A stretch of DNA of 64,000 nucleotides from Undaria pinnatifida (Eukaryota > Sar > Phaeophyceae > Laminariales > Alariaceae): positions 10,555,838 through 10,619,837 of the forward strand of contig JABAKD010000026.1 in the NCBI GenBank assembly GCA_012845835.1, in the 5' to 3' direction. The notes beneath the pieces were generated by a model. It saw only the letters and a program-made list of their open reading frames with translations. It was not told the DNA's origin and did not search any database. Made by a program: the position numbers and the translations under genes. Of this stretch, positions 1-11,593 are shown in pieces (the first letter of the stretch is position 1; every line of letters begins with the position of its first letter).

Positions 1-887
1 CGTAATATTTATCGTGCCTGGACACGTCGATCTGAAATTAAAACCTGCGCCCCATCGCAACCGGGTGCGAGGTACCAGCAAGTTTATCCAGTGACACTGC
101 GCAGCTTTTAAAATCAAGCAGACACGTACTGCTATTCAGAAGAATAAACTACATGTCCTTTGCGAACCATTCTGTGCCCCATCGCGACCGCACGAGAGAA
201 GACCAGCCAGAATATACACTTTCACTATACCCAGACGCATTTTAGAACTGCAATTTTCTTGTTTTTGTCCGCCTTGCCGCGATCTGTGAATTATGCCATT
301 CAGTTTCTTTCGCCCCACCACAAGGCGCAATTTCTTCCCTTGCGGTTGACTATCTACAAGTGACCACGTTCAAGACCTCTCGAGCGTTTATCTGTGAAGG
401 ATCTCTTTCACTCACCCATGCGGGTGGGAAGTCATTCATTCATATTGTCATATTATACTGGGATTTGCGCTCAAGACCCCCCGTCGTGTCGATGGTTTGG
501 CTGTATGATTATCCCTCACCTAGGAGTTGCGCATGGGGAATCACTCGTTCATTATTCCACCTGATATCTATCGTGTGCGTACGACTCTTTGGCTGTGAAC
601 ATTATCTTCCACCCAGCAGTCGGCACGATCAATCGCTCGTTGACTATGCCACATGCAATTTATCGTGCACGTACACGTCTCTGAAATTCAAATCTGCACC
701 CCACTGCGAATACGTGATAGGTACCAGCAAGAAGAGTTATTCAGTTGCTCGGGATGAGAGATATCGTACACTTGCAATGTTTTTGCGACGCCTTGCCGCA
801 ACGTATGGCCTCCGTTGCAACAATAGGTATAGTATGACATCACGACTCACCCAACAACAGCATGATATCACGACTCACCCATGTTAA
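1..887. other. No gene; diverged direct repeat
   Basis: I see no credible coding region here. The stretch holds a diverged direct repeat: positions 8-82 resemble 659-731 (both carry TTTATCGTGC near the start and GGTACCAGCAAG at the end), and a short ATCACGACTCACCCA motif is duplicated near 840-880. Open frames of 60-175 codons exist but lack protein character. It may belong to the LTR or flank of the gypsy element that follows. Confidence 0.5.
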
Positions 888-1147
888 GATACGGGCTCGA
901 ACGGCCTATGATTATCCGTATTGAGATATTTCGGGTGGGTTTCGTATGATAAGGTTTTATGTTCGGGAAATTCAGGGAATAAACCGAAAGCACGTGCCTC
1001 CGATCTCAAAAGCTCTCCAGGGCTCTGGTGAAATGTAATATAGCTACGTCTCTGCGAAGGCTTAGAAAGTGAGGACTCTCCGAGGACCTGCTCAATTGGC
1101 AGACCTGCAGGGGACACTCTGTGTCCCCATCCTACACCCCTCCAATA
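888..1147 (+). repeat. Direct repeat, left copy (possible 5' LTR end)
   Basis: About 260 bases match 20948-21217 along most of their length, with shared blocks such as CCTCCGATCTCA, CTCCGAGGACCTGCTC and CACTCTGTGTCCCCATCCTA. Both copies end near CCAATA. In the left copy TGGCGTCG follows, as a primer-binding site might. Similarity does not clearly extend upstream into the body expected of a full LTR, so this may be a truncated or strongly diverged LTR. Confidence 0.5.
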
Positions 1148-2899
1148 TGGCGTCGTCTTTGGCTTGACTTGCTAGTGTGGCAGCATTCCTCCAATCTCTC
1201 CTATAGCTGTATTCGTGGAGGTTTTACTTTTGATTTCCATCGAGCCCACAACCCATGTTCCTTCACGAGTAGCTTTTCAATAAAGAGAGCGCCCTTCCTC
1301 CTCCAACGGCGACCACAACAGCAGCGAGATGACAGGGGGCTCTCCTGTTGGTCGCCAAGCACGTACAACACGGACGACACCTTCCGACTACGTGCGGACT
1401 ACACTGCTCTTCGGAGCACACTCTTCTCCTCAGCTTATTGGTAGCATCAGTTCCCCGCCCATGCGCGAACTGCAACCTTTGGACCACTCCGCAGCGGAGC
1501 TGCCCAAGCCCCACCCTTCAGACTCGTTCGCTCTGCACTTAGCCAGCATGTTGCACAGCACATGTCCGCGACCTGCCGGCACAAGCCCCAAAATCGCCCG
1601 TCGACCTGCACTCTATTTTTCGGCGCTTCGGGGCTGAGGCGTATGCACGACGCGTCACGGACAAGCATACTTTAATCAATCCTTTCAGGGAACAGAGACG
1701 AGGCCCTGGCTTGTTGAGAAGCCCATCGGCCTTCGTACTCCTTTGCTGGCGGAGCCAAATCGACCTTGGCGGGACCGGCTTGGCCTACGGGCACCGCGGT
1801 GTGGGAGCTCAGGTCGGGGCTCCTTCCTTGTAGTCCTCCTCGAGAGCAACAGGCAGCGCTCGTGAAATGCTCGGGCGTTGTCGTTGACGATTTTTTCCAG
1901 TACACGTGTTATCGTATAGATCTCAGTATACGCATCGATCTGTCTTTCTCGACGGACAAACTGTGCCTGCCTTTGTTCTGAAAATAGTACAGCTACCAAC
2001 TTGTCGAAACCCGGACCCCTCCTCGATCTTCGCTATCAACAGCGATCCACTGCGTAACTTAGCTTCAACCACCACCATGTTTGCAGGGCTACCAACTAAA
2101 GTAGTACAGCACGAATTTTCTGCTGTAAAAGTCACTACACAGCAGCCGGGCCGCCTACTTTGCCCCCGCCCATTCATCACCTAGCTCTCGCCTTTACTGG
2201 CCAGCGTCAAGAGCTACAATGCTGCAGCTTTGACGCGTCCCGCTGCTGTGCGAGTGCTCCTTGCAAGTTCGATTCGAGAGACTTTTCATCTTGGCCCTAC
2301 CGTGACAAGAACTTAAACTTAGTGCCAAGTGTATGTACTGGCTTTTTTTGGCAAAAACACTGTAGGCGTGTGCGATGCCCTATTTCCCACTATATACTGG
2401 CTTTTTTTGGTAAAAAACTGTCGGCGTGTGCGATGCCCTATTTCCCACTTTTCATGGGTACGCGAGTGTTAATAGCACTATTAGTATAGGCGCAGCCGTG
2501 ATAGTGCGGCACACTGCACTACCGTCGACGTAACCGCCTCTTTATAGTGCGGCCGGTGTGGATACGGATTTGTTCAAGCTGATATGATGTCCCTCCACTG
2601 ACTGTTAGTACTGAGGTGTACTTCATGATGATGCTAGGGTCTACGCTGCCATTCAGTTTGTTCTGCAAATGTTAGCACAGCTTTTGCCCGTTACAGAGTG
2701 TTTACTACAGTTCGCAGAAATCCTGCGCTTTACAGCTATTAATTGTGCAAGAGGGGATCAGCCCGTTTGATGCTTCACTTGGGGGAAAACAGCCTTTCTA
2801 CCCGGCTGCGGATGTACACACCTTTTCTACAGCTGGTCTTGGTGGTAAGCTATCCTTTTTAAGGCGGTTGGTGTTGTCGTCACCCGCGGACACAGGAGA
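1148..2899. other. Non-coding leader of the gypsy region; 59-bp duplication
   Basis: No protein domain is visible. Positions 2336-2394 are duplicated next door at 2395-2452 (TACTGGCTTTTTTTGG start, CCCTATTTCCCAC near the end; period 59). The rest is mixed-composition sequence with short chance ORFs and lies where an LTR-retrotransposon leader would be. Confidence 0.45.
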
Positions 2900-4330
2900 A
2901 ATATTGCATCAATCATCACTACTGTAGGCCCGACCGTCCCTCTATATTGCGGTCGGCGGGGGAACTGCCTTGTTCGGGGGTTATACTGCCGATGTTCGTA
3001 CGGCTGGTATTGTCGGTACCTATGGGCAGAGCAACGATAATGCAGCGAGCAGAACTACTGTAGGCGCGACCGTCCCCCAATAGTGCCGTCGGAGAGGAAC
3101 CTACTGTGTTCGGGCGTTGCACTGACCTTGTCCTCTGGTTGGTATATGTGCAACCCTCTTATGTGCTACCTCCCCATACACTACTGTTGGGACCGATGCT
3201 GCCCGTTTTTTGTACGGTTGGCTGCGCAATCCTCTACTGTGCTTTCCCCCCCTGCACTACTGTTACGGTTCATGTTGCCCGTTTTGTATACAGTTAGCTG
3301 TGCGATCCTGTACTGTGCTAGGGCAGATACTGCCCGTTTTTTTACGGTTGGCGGCGCGATCCTCTACTGTCCGACCCTTCGCTATACTACTGTTGGGGCA
3401 GGTGCTGCCCGACTTTTTTATGGGTGGCTGCGCTACCCTCTACTGGGCTACCCCCCTGTAAACTAATGTTGGGACTGATACTGCCCGTGTTTAGGCTGCT
3501 ACCTGTGCGATCCTCCATTGTGCTACCCCCCCAACACAGCACCTAGGGTTAATGCTGAATGTTTTGGTTCGATGCGTGGACTTATTGTGCAACCATTCAC
3601 TGCTCTACCCCCCCCCTACGCTGGTCCAAGGGTAAATGCTGCATATTTTGGTGCGATGGGTGGGCTTCTTGTGCACCCCTTCACTGTGCTACCCCCCTCC
3701 CCTACACAGAAGTTACGGAATATGCTGCATGTTTTGGTGCGATGGGTGGGCTTCTTTTGAAACCATTCACTGCTCTACCCCCCCCCTACACAGCACCTAG
3801 GGTGAATGCTGCATGTTTTGGTGCGATGGGTGGGCCTCTTGTGCAACCCTTCACTGTGCTACCCCCTCCCTACACAGCACGCAGGATACATGCTGCTTGG
3901 TCTGGTGCGATAGGTGGGCATTTTGTGCAACCATTCATTGTGCTACCCCCCACCCCCCCCTGCACAGCACCTAGGGTAAATGCTGCATGTTTTGGTGCGA
4001 TGGGTGGGCTTCTTGTGCAACCCTTCATTGTGCTACCCACACCCTCCCTACCCAGCACCTACGGTATATGCTGCATGTTTCGGTTCGATGGGTGCGCTTC
4101 TTGTGCAACCAATCACTGTGCTACCCCCCTCCTCTATACAGTACCCCCCCCCCTACACAGCACCAAGGGTAAATGCTGCCCGTTTTGTTGCAATGAGCGT
4201 CTGCGTGTTGACGACCCTTTACTGTGTTTTCCCGCTAAACTGCACCTAGAGAAAATGCTCCCTGTTTCGGTGCGATGAGCGTAGGCGTATTGGGCGACGT
4301 ATTGCTGTGTTACCCCCCCGCCTGGGTTAA
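2900..4330 (+). repeat. Minisatellite, clearest period about 84 bp
   Basis: The anchor GATGGGTGGGCTTCTTGTGC and variants begin at 3571, 3655, 3741, 3825, 3909, 3999 and 4087, giving periods of 84-90. Looser units built on CTACTGT...GCCCGTTTT extend the array to about 2900. Because the unit is near 84 bp (28 codons), an open plus-strand frame of 28-residue repeats containing VNAACFGAMGG runs through it. No start, domain or neighbouring exon supports translation, so this is probably a property of the repeat. Confidence 0.85.
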
Positions 4331-4792
4331 ACGCTGCCTGTTTTAGTGCCAAGGGTGCAGACGTACCTTTCCTGCGTTGCACCCCCTGCACTGCGGTGAG
4401 GGTCAGTGCTTCCTATGTTTGGCTCATTTTACTGCAGTTCGTGCAGGCGTTCGTTTCTCGTATACCCAACGGTCAGACTGGGCGCTGCTCTCATGTTGCG
4501 TATTTGGTCGATAGTACACTTTCTACAGCTGTCTGCTCGTTGTCGTGGCTACTACCATCGATCGTGCTGGACGGAGTCCAGGCCCATATCTTGCTGCTTG
4601 CTGGCAAACAGATATTACCGCTACTTGCAGATATATGCCTCCAAAACTTCTTTAGACGTCGTTTCCATCCGCCACCTTCCTCCACACGTTCCCTTTCCGC
4701 TGCTCTCCCCCCCAAAAACAAAACAACTTGTCTACCATTGAGGAAGCGGTCTATTCGGGGCAGGCTGAGGTCTTGTACGCGCCCAAACCGGG
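4331..4792. other. Unassigned stretch upstream of gag
   Basis: Between the minisatellite and the recognisable gag frame I see only open frames without domain features. It is probably gypsy untranslated leader. Confidence 0.4.
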
Positions 4793-7164
4793 ATGCCCAC
4801 GAGACAGGGAGAGCTCGCTCGAGATCCCGCGACTCGAGACAGGGGGAACCACCAGGGGCGGGTTTTGGTAACGAGACAGAAGACGGAGCACCATACCATC
4901 ACCCGGACCCATCAACCAAGAGGGTCGAGTCGCCCGTTCGTGCAGAGAAGAAGACGGACCAATCTCCACCGGACTCGGGGGTGTATCGACGCCAGATCTC
5001 GCCTGCCCCGGACACGCGCCACCAGCTGCCCCCTCTCCGCGGTCGACCGGGCACCATCGCCGCCAACTGGACTCTCCGCGCTCGACAGAGCGCCGCCCGT
5101 AGAGCTGACTGGGGCGCCCATGCCGGCGCCTCGGGCTTGGCATATGCGGCGGCGGGCCCAGCGGGCGTTTGACGACGACAACCCAACGATTCTCCGGCGT
5201 GAAGCCCGCCGATGTCGGTTTAACAAAGATATCGAGCAGGCGATGGCCGCTGCGCGAGACGCGTCCCTGGTAGCGAAGAGGGCGTAATACGCCCTCGCCC
5301 AATGAGGTACGTCGGCTGCGGCAGAAGCTATCGCGGCTGCCTCGGCTTCTACGCGCCCGCAGGGTGTCGCATCCTAGCGATCGAGACCCGGGGACGACGC
5401 CTTTTTCAAGGGCAGCGTCGCGTGTATGGCATCTGCACCGAGGGTAGAGTTATCCACAGCGCTGGCGACCGCGGTGGTGGACACGGCATTTGCCGTCCTC
5501 ACGTCAGATAGGCCGGCGTTGCGGGCGGCGGACGCCCTTTCAGTGAAAGTGGCGTGGACTCTTGCATGGATTGTACGTCCTATGACGGACAGGCGAGAGC
5601 CACCCCGACCCTTGCTCTCGTCAAGGCCCTGCTGATGGCCCATGACGAGGCCCCCCAACCCCGTTATCTGACCGAACCCCGGAAGGTAACTTTTCGGAAC
5701 GCAACCGGGGGAAAAAGTGACGAAGGAACAGCTGCGACGGTGAGGACCGCACCCGTGGGGGTGGCGGCAAAAAGGGTGGGGTTAGCGACCACCACCACCG
5801 CCGCGGGGGTGACATTGGTGGTGGAGGCGCGCGAAGCGCGACGGGTGCCGGTGGTGGCTCAGGGCGCCGACGATGGGGCAACGATTGTTGCAACAACCGG
5901 AGCAGTGTCTGGAGGAGGCAGTAGAGAGCGTAGGAACGGCGCTAGAGGACGTTGGGCGTGGGACGTCTCGTCAACCTTCTCCCGATCGTCTTTGGCCTCG
6001 ACCACGGACCACGGCGAGGTGACCGTGGTAGCAGGGAAGAGATGTGAAGAGCCGTGGCAGGAGTAGCATCTGGGCCTGAGCCTTTCACCCTTCTGTTGCG
6101 TCCGCTGATGAAGAACTTCGACGGGGTTGACACGGACGACAGCTACACTAAGCTTCATACCATTGGAATGTGTAACGGCACGCCTTTTTCTGGTTTCAGT
6201 CGGGAGGTTCTGGTACTTTTGCCGACTGCTACGGGGAGTGAGCGTGTTTTGTCTCCCGGGACGGATGTGGTGTTGCAGGTGGTTCGGGTGGGGGCGAATG
6301 AGCAATTTCCACCTCCCATGCCTGCGGCGTCCCCTGGTTCAAAGACAACGGACCCCCGGCCATACGCCTCGTTGGATGCTATATGGCGGGCTTTTAGTAA
6401 CTAAGTGCATAATAAGACACCTGCATTCCACGGCAAATCATTTGTTTCGCTGCATGTTTCTTCGATGGGAGCGCAGGCATCCGATTCCGTCGGGACCCTG
6501 GCCCGCCAATCATGGGCGCGGCCAGGGTCGAGTGCCGTCCTAGTCGCTTTCATGGCAGCGGGATCAAGCCATCATCCAACTGTCATACCCATCGATGATT
6601 AATTATACCCTGGACTTGACTACACATCGAACTGCAGGCCACTAGAAGAGCATCATTATGCAGAAGGTTTCGCCGTTAGTGCTTCGTTTTTGACAGACGA
6701 CCCTTCCCATATATCGGCCTCCTTTCACGTCGCGCTGATGCCCTCCGACATAACTGGGGGCGTTGCCTCAATTGCCACGGAAACAAGAATTCTGTAGGTA
6801 TCATTCCATTACTGCGAGTAGCTGCTTGAACCCTGATCTTGGCCAGCTTGGCGACGATGACGCACACCGACCTTGACAAACACGCATGGTCTGCTACCGC
6901 CGAGACAATATATTTCATCGCTCGAACAACAAGAAATACCGTCGCCATTTTTCAAGTCAATCGCAAAGGTACCACCAGGAACAGAGCGAGGCAAACTGTC
7001 ACAACAATATCACACACACGTCGGATTCCGATGGTGGTATCTCGCGCTCGCCCGCCTCTTCCTCCCCCGCTCCTGCTTCCCGAATGTGGTTTGGAATCGC
7101 GCACAACCTAGGCGAAAATGCTCGCGCGCGCCAGCCTGGCACATTCCGTACCGGCGATCGATAG
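4793..7164 (+). pseudogene. Broken gag region of the gypsy element
   Basis: Plus-strand pieces in different frames read like a retroelement gag. First comes an Ala/Arg-rich helical segment (RREARRCRFNKDIEQAMAAA, about 5190-5270), continued after stops by another Ala-rich part at 5426-5635. A change of frame leads to 6054-6602 (LMKNFDGVDTDDSYTKLHTI), and then a degenerate zinc knuckle near 6755-6790 (CLNCHGNK, with the later His and Cys lost). A Ser/Pro-rich tail (SDSDGGISRSPASSS) follows at about 7020-7160. At least two frameshifts and several stops disable it. Gag evolves fast, so the call rests on order, composition and the decayed CCHC motif, plus the integrase downstream on the same strand. 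Confidence 0.5.
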
Positions 7165-8137
7165 CTCGACGGCGTTGCGGCACCGTCGACAATACTGTCG
7201 GGGACATCTCTTTTGTTTTGAAAGGATGCTCGTGTTCTTGTTGCTAGCCTGTCTAAACACGCCGCACAAATTGCCTCTATCAAGAACCCACGGGCTCCTA
7301 GGCCGTCTGCGGACATTTTGTACCGGCGTTGGGAACTAGCACTTCGAGCGTGGTTGCCACCAGCCAGGCAATATGTATCGACGGTCAAAACGGGTGCTTC
7401 CAGCGGCGTTCCTCTCGGTCATGGTCTGAGTTCGGGGAAGGGAACCGCGCTTTCAGCGCCGTTTACCTCAGCGGCGGCATAAACGCGGCCATGGGGGTAC
7501 GCGCTCCGAACGCCGTCCTCATCAACGACGGCACGGGAGCCGGCGCTTTGCGTGCTCCCGCCCGGGCACGCATCGCGCAGCAATATAGCTGCAGTGACGG
7601 CGCGTCGCCGTTTTACGCAAACTTGCTCATCCCCATATCTCCCAGACCCGGCGGTGGCGGTCGGTTCGGGGTGTGGGGCTGCCATTTTATCTGACCACGA
7701 GGCGACGGTCATTTTGAGGTGTCGGAAGGCCAACACCAAAACACCAAGATCTTTCGCGGGGCTCGATTCGGTGTTTGCTCGGGATAGCAGCAGGCGCTCT
7801 GTTCTTTATTGTTCCACGAAGAAGGATTCGACAAGATTAGCTTCCTCGTTTCCCTTTTCCAAGAGGCCAAACGGAAAAGAGCCTCCTCGGGTAAAACCAT
7901 TGTTCCCACCTGCCCGAGTTCCGTTCCAGGAGACGCCCACAGGGTCTACGGGTCCTGCGTCGTCTTTTAGCACTCTAAACAGGGTGCTTCAGGCTACGGC
8001 TTCCTCAGTGGTACGGGAAAAATATCAGACACTGCGCAACTGGCCAGTGGTGTGATGCCATGGCCTCCAGCCTGATCAACTGGACGCTATTCCCAAAAAA
8101 TTCACGAAGAATCGGGCCTCTCGTCAAGCAGCAACAG
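7165..8137. other. Gypsy interior, no domain recognised
   Basis: Several overlapping open frames occur (for example 7329-7694 and 7552-8055 on the plus strand) but none shows a motif I can name. The stretch lies between gag and the copia insertion and is probably decayed gypsy sequence. Confidence 0.4.
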
Positions 8138-8142
8138 CTCAG

Positions 8143-8574
8143 TGTTAAAAGTATGAACCTTGGATACAAATCTAAGTTTATGCGCAGTCTATTCGCACAA
8201 ATAAGATATGCAGTTGAATCTTAAGTTGAATCTTACGTTGAATCTTCGGTGTAACCTAGATGTAAACGTAGATTTGAGTATGTTAAGGTTGTCCCGTTGT
8301 CCCGGTATTCTACCGTACTACGGGCATTGTTCCGTGATGATCAGGTGGTGATGCACCCCTCCATGATCACTCTCCCAACTCTCCCAACTCTCCTTCTCTT
8401 CCTTCTTTCTCTGCTTTCTTCTTCTTCTCTTTTTGGCCCCAAGCGCCCTTTCCAAACTATCCTTCTTCTTTCTTATCACAAGTGATCTTAACAGACACTT
8501 CGGTGCCACCTCTGCATCTCTTCGCATAGAAGACAGAGCCTTTACACAACCATTGTGTTCACAGGCTATTCACA
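8143..8574 (+). repeat. 5' LTR of the copia element
   Basis: 432 bp starting TGTTAAAAGTATGAAC and ending CTATTCACA. It is about 97% identical to 14789-15222. It contains short internal repeats (TTGAATCTTA / GTTGAATCTTACG and CTCCCAACT twice) and a long pyrimidine-rich tract at about 8370-8430. Confidence 0.95.
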
Positions 8575-8585
8575 GGTTATGAGCC
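8575..8585 (+). other. Primer-binding site, half-tRNA type
   Basis: GGTTATGAGCC follows the LTR directly. Its reverse complement GGCTCATAACC has the form of an initiator tRNA-Met anticodon stem-loop (CAU anticodon), not a tRNA 3' end. Drosophila copia is known to prime from an internal fragment of tRNA-iMet, and this site looks like the same mode. Confidence 0.7.
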
Positions 8586-8683
8586 TTCGACCTTCGATAT
8601 AAACATCGATCATCACCAAGCGACTTCTCATTGAAGTTTGTCGCATCTTACCGGGAAGTTTGAGAGAAACCTCCATTAAGCCG

Positions 8684-8781
8684 GCTACAGCATGAGTTAC
8701 AGCTACAGCATCAGCTACAGCATCAGCATCAGCATCAGCTACAGCATCAGTATCAGCGTCAGCGATCAGCATCACCATCAC
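8684..8781 (+). repeat. CAGCAT/CAGCTA microsatellite just before gag
   Basis: A hexamer-like run of CATCAG, CTACAG and related words ends one base before the gag ATG at 8783. It lies in the untranslated leader of the copia RNA. Confidence 0.85.
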
Positions 8782-8782
8782 C

Positions 8783-9901
8783 ATGGGAGAGTCCACGAAA
8801 GCAGGTGATGCGGTAGACAAGCTCGTTAGAGCTCTCAACGGCAAATTTAATGGGCTTAAGTTCGACGTATGGAAATGCACGGCTCAGTCCGTGATAAGTA
8901 GGCGTCATGCCGGGATCTCTGATATCCTGGAAGGGCGACCTTGCCCCGAGCCCGAACTAGTTAGTCCTCGTCCATCTTCTAGAAGAAGTAGGCCTTCACG
9001 AGCTGTAACTCGCAGCCAAGCCGCTGACGAAACGAACATTCAGTCCGGGGAAACACCCCAGGCTGATACGGCAGAAAATGTACAGCCGGACGCAGGGAGT
9101 ACTCCCGTGGTCACGGCGCATCTGCCACCATCGTCTTCAGGATATTCTACACTCCCAGCCGCAACATCAGTTTTATGGGCCACGGATGACAACATCTCGA
9201 ATTTGGAAGACATCAAGCACTGGCACCGCGACAATCGTCTTCTGTTCGACTTCTTGTTCTTGAGTACATAGGGAGCGGCGGCCAGCTTTCTTCTACAATT
9301 CAAGCCCAAACGAGGTGAACTTGCGAATGGAAAAGCTGCTTGGGATGGTATGGTTAGAAAATATCAAAATTCCACCCGCCATTGTAGACGTATACTCAAA
9401 CATCAACTATCGCATATGGTCATGACGGATGGGCAAGACCCAGACGAGTTTATAAATGAAGTATACTATTTACGGGATGAATTGGTGGACATGGGAGAGG
9501 TATTCAACGATGACAGCATATTGGACATAGTGCTGGAAGGACTCACGGATGAATATCTGCAAATGAAATATAGCGCCGAAGCAGATGATGACTTCACACT
9601 CGACCGAGCTGTGATAACAATGCGTAATATGTACGCGAATAAAGCTATGCGAAACGGGCCTTTGCGAAAAGCGAAGGGGCGTGAATCTGCTATGGTAGTC
9701 ACGTCAACACCCTCAGCAGTAGTGACTTGTTCACACTGCAAAAAGCCAGGCCATCGATTCCAAAATTGCTTTAAACGCAAGGGAAAGATGTCGGGAAAGA
9801 AATCTGCCCCGACACCTCGAAATATTTGTGGTGTAGCCTGCATAGTACCGATCGCCACGATAATAGCGACTGTCGGTCTCAAATGCGGGACGGCAATATA
9901 A
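8783..9901 (+). pseudogene. copia gag with in-frame stop
   Basis: The ATG at 8783 opens a gag frame whose first part runs to a TAG at 9269-9271. The same frame then continues to 9901 with typical copia gag helices (DEFINEVYYLRDELVDMGEV, about residues 216-235 counted from 8783) and a CCHC zinc knuckle CSHCKKPGHRFQNC near residues 315-328. The knuckle binds nucleic acid during packaging. The single stop could be a mutation or a readthrough point; because pol is also broken, a mutation is more likely. The frame is lost by a shift near 9820, just past the knuckle. Confidence 0.85.
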
Positions 9902-10356
9902 CCCGTCGCCCTCGTCCTGGTCAACATAATGGCCGGCATAATAACAACCGCAGCGCTTACGCCAATACCGCCATAACTCCAACTTCAACAACGCAAATGG
10001 AAGCTTACGTCCCAGAGATACATGCTCCATCCAATACACCTGCGGCTGCGACTACAGCAGCTACTTCTACGTCCTTCGCGACTCCTTCCTGTCCATCCTC
10101 ACCTCCAGTTGGTATAGGTTATTCTTCCATCGCCGCACCTCCGATCAAGATCGCCGCGCAGCCCGTCGACTTCTCCATGACTGCGGACAGCGGAGCGTCT
10201 AGCCACTTCCTCGACAATCAGCTTCTACCGGGCATTGAACATAAAATGAACCACTACGTGCAGCTGGACCCTCCCGTAATTATCAACGTAGCGGGAAACC
10301 ATCGCCTTTATGGTGTTGGTCAAAGGGTTTGGTCGTACAAGTGTTGGACCACATAG
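9826..10356 (+). pseudogene. copia aspartic protease region
   Basis: After a shift of frame the sequence continues with CSLHSTDRHDNSDC, a Cys/His motif typical just after the gag knuckle in copia elements. A Pro/Thr/Ser-rich linker follows, then the protease active site FSMTADSGASSHFLDN (D-S-G-A). The frame stops at 10356 and the reading passes to the one at 10329. Confidence 0.8.
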
Positions 10357-11593
10357 GCTTTAAGCACTCTGTACAGCTTCCTGTCACGATCGTACTTGGG
10401 CTAGGCAGGCACTTATTTTCGGGGGGATCAGCTGCTGCGAGAGGGGTCACAATGATAATCGCCACGCGGTCGTATCTTGACATGGGTGCTTTTGCTATAC
10501 CCCTACGTAAGGACAGCCACTGCCCTTCTTTGTATCTGCTCGACCTCACCACTGGTGCAACCAGCCGAACACCTAAGACGGCGTTCCCGACCATCTCCGG
10601 AAAAAACTTTAAACCGGAAACCGTCCTCGCTGTTCATGCTACGACGACTCCTAAAGCGACTTCCCCGCCAAAACCCGTTCCAGCTAATATCTGGCACAAG
10701 AGGTTGGGTCACCCCAATGGAAAGGTGATGTCCAAGGTGAAGGACATTGCAGAGTGTGGGGTGAATTTTTCAGACACTCTGTCGGCATGTGAAACGTGCA
10801 AAATCAACAAGAGCACACAACAGAATCACCCTAAAACATCGCGGCCTGACCCTTCCAGCGAACGTTTAAAGCTGGTGAGTGCTGACCTGCTCGGACCTGT
10901 GACGCCCAAGGCGATCGGAGGATACGCCTACATGGCAAAGTATACCAACCATCACAGCCGGCTAATAGCTGTCTACTTTATCGAAAAGAAAGGTTACACG
11001 CTACACACCCTCGGCAGATTCATTCAAGATCTAGCCATTCCTCTAGGGCTAAGGGTGCAGCATCTACGTTCTGATAATGGCGGCGAGTACACATCCGGCA
11101 GCTTTCAGGAATATTGTAAATCAACTGGAATTCGTCAACAGTTCTCGGCCCCGTACACACCGCAGCAGAACGGTGTTTCGGAACGGGACGGGCGTACTAT
11201 TATGGACATGACTCGCTATTTACTCAATGAGGCACACCTTCCTAAAACTTTATGGGGAGAAATAGCTTCGACAGCAGTTTTCTAATTAACCGATTACCAC
11301 ACGCGGCAATCGGCGGCGACACACCCTACCATCGTATGTCCCGGAAGCATGCAGACCTCTCATTTTTGAGAATTATAGGCCCTCGGGCATTTGTGCACGT
11401 TGAAAAGTACACCACCAAGCTTCCACCAAAGGCTTGGGAAGGTGTTCTCGTCGGCTACGACGGCGACAGACCTACCTTCCGCGTGTATGATCGCTACACG
11501 GGAAGAATTTCAAGCTCGCGCAACGTCTCCTTAAATGAAAGAGCCGCCTACTGTTCTACCAACAGCAGACTCGAGGGGGCAAGAAGAACCTGA
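10329..11593 (+). pseudogene. copia GAG-pre-integrase and integrase
   Basis: The zinc-binding HHCC part is seen as WHKRLGHPNGK followed by CETCKINK (about 10690-10805). The catalytic core carries D (SADLLGP, about 10885), D (RSDNGGEYT, about 11070-11095) and E (QQNGVSERDGRTI, about 11165-11200), the integrase triad with usual spacing. A stop at 11283-11285 after a frameshift separates the core from the C-terminal part at 11252-11593, which contains GPRAFVHVEKYTTKLPPKAW and GVLVGYDGD, hallmark C-terminal integrase motifs of this family. It is inactive because of the frameshift. Confidence 0.95.

Noticed and set aside
3559-4278. 239-codon plus-strand open frame
   Set aside because: It is produced by the 84-bp minisatellite, whose unit is a multiple of three. 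There is no start context, domain or exon partner.
8690-8785. CRISPR-like short repeats
   Set aside because: This is a simple hexamer microsatellite without spacers, in a eukaryotic retroelement leader.
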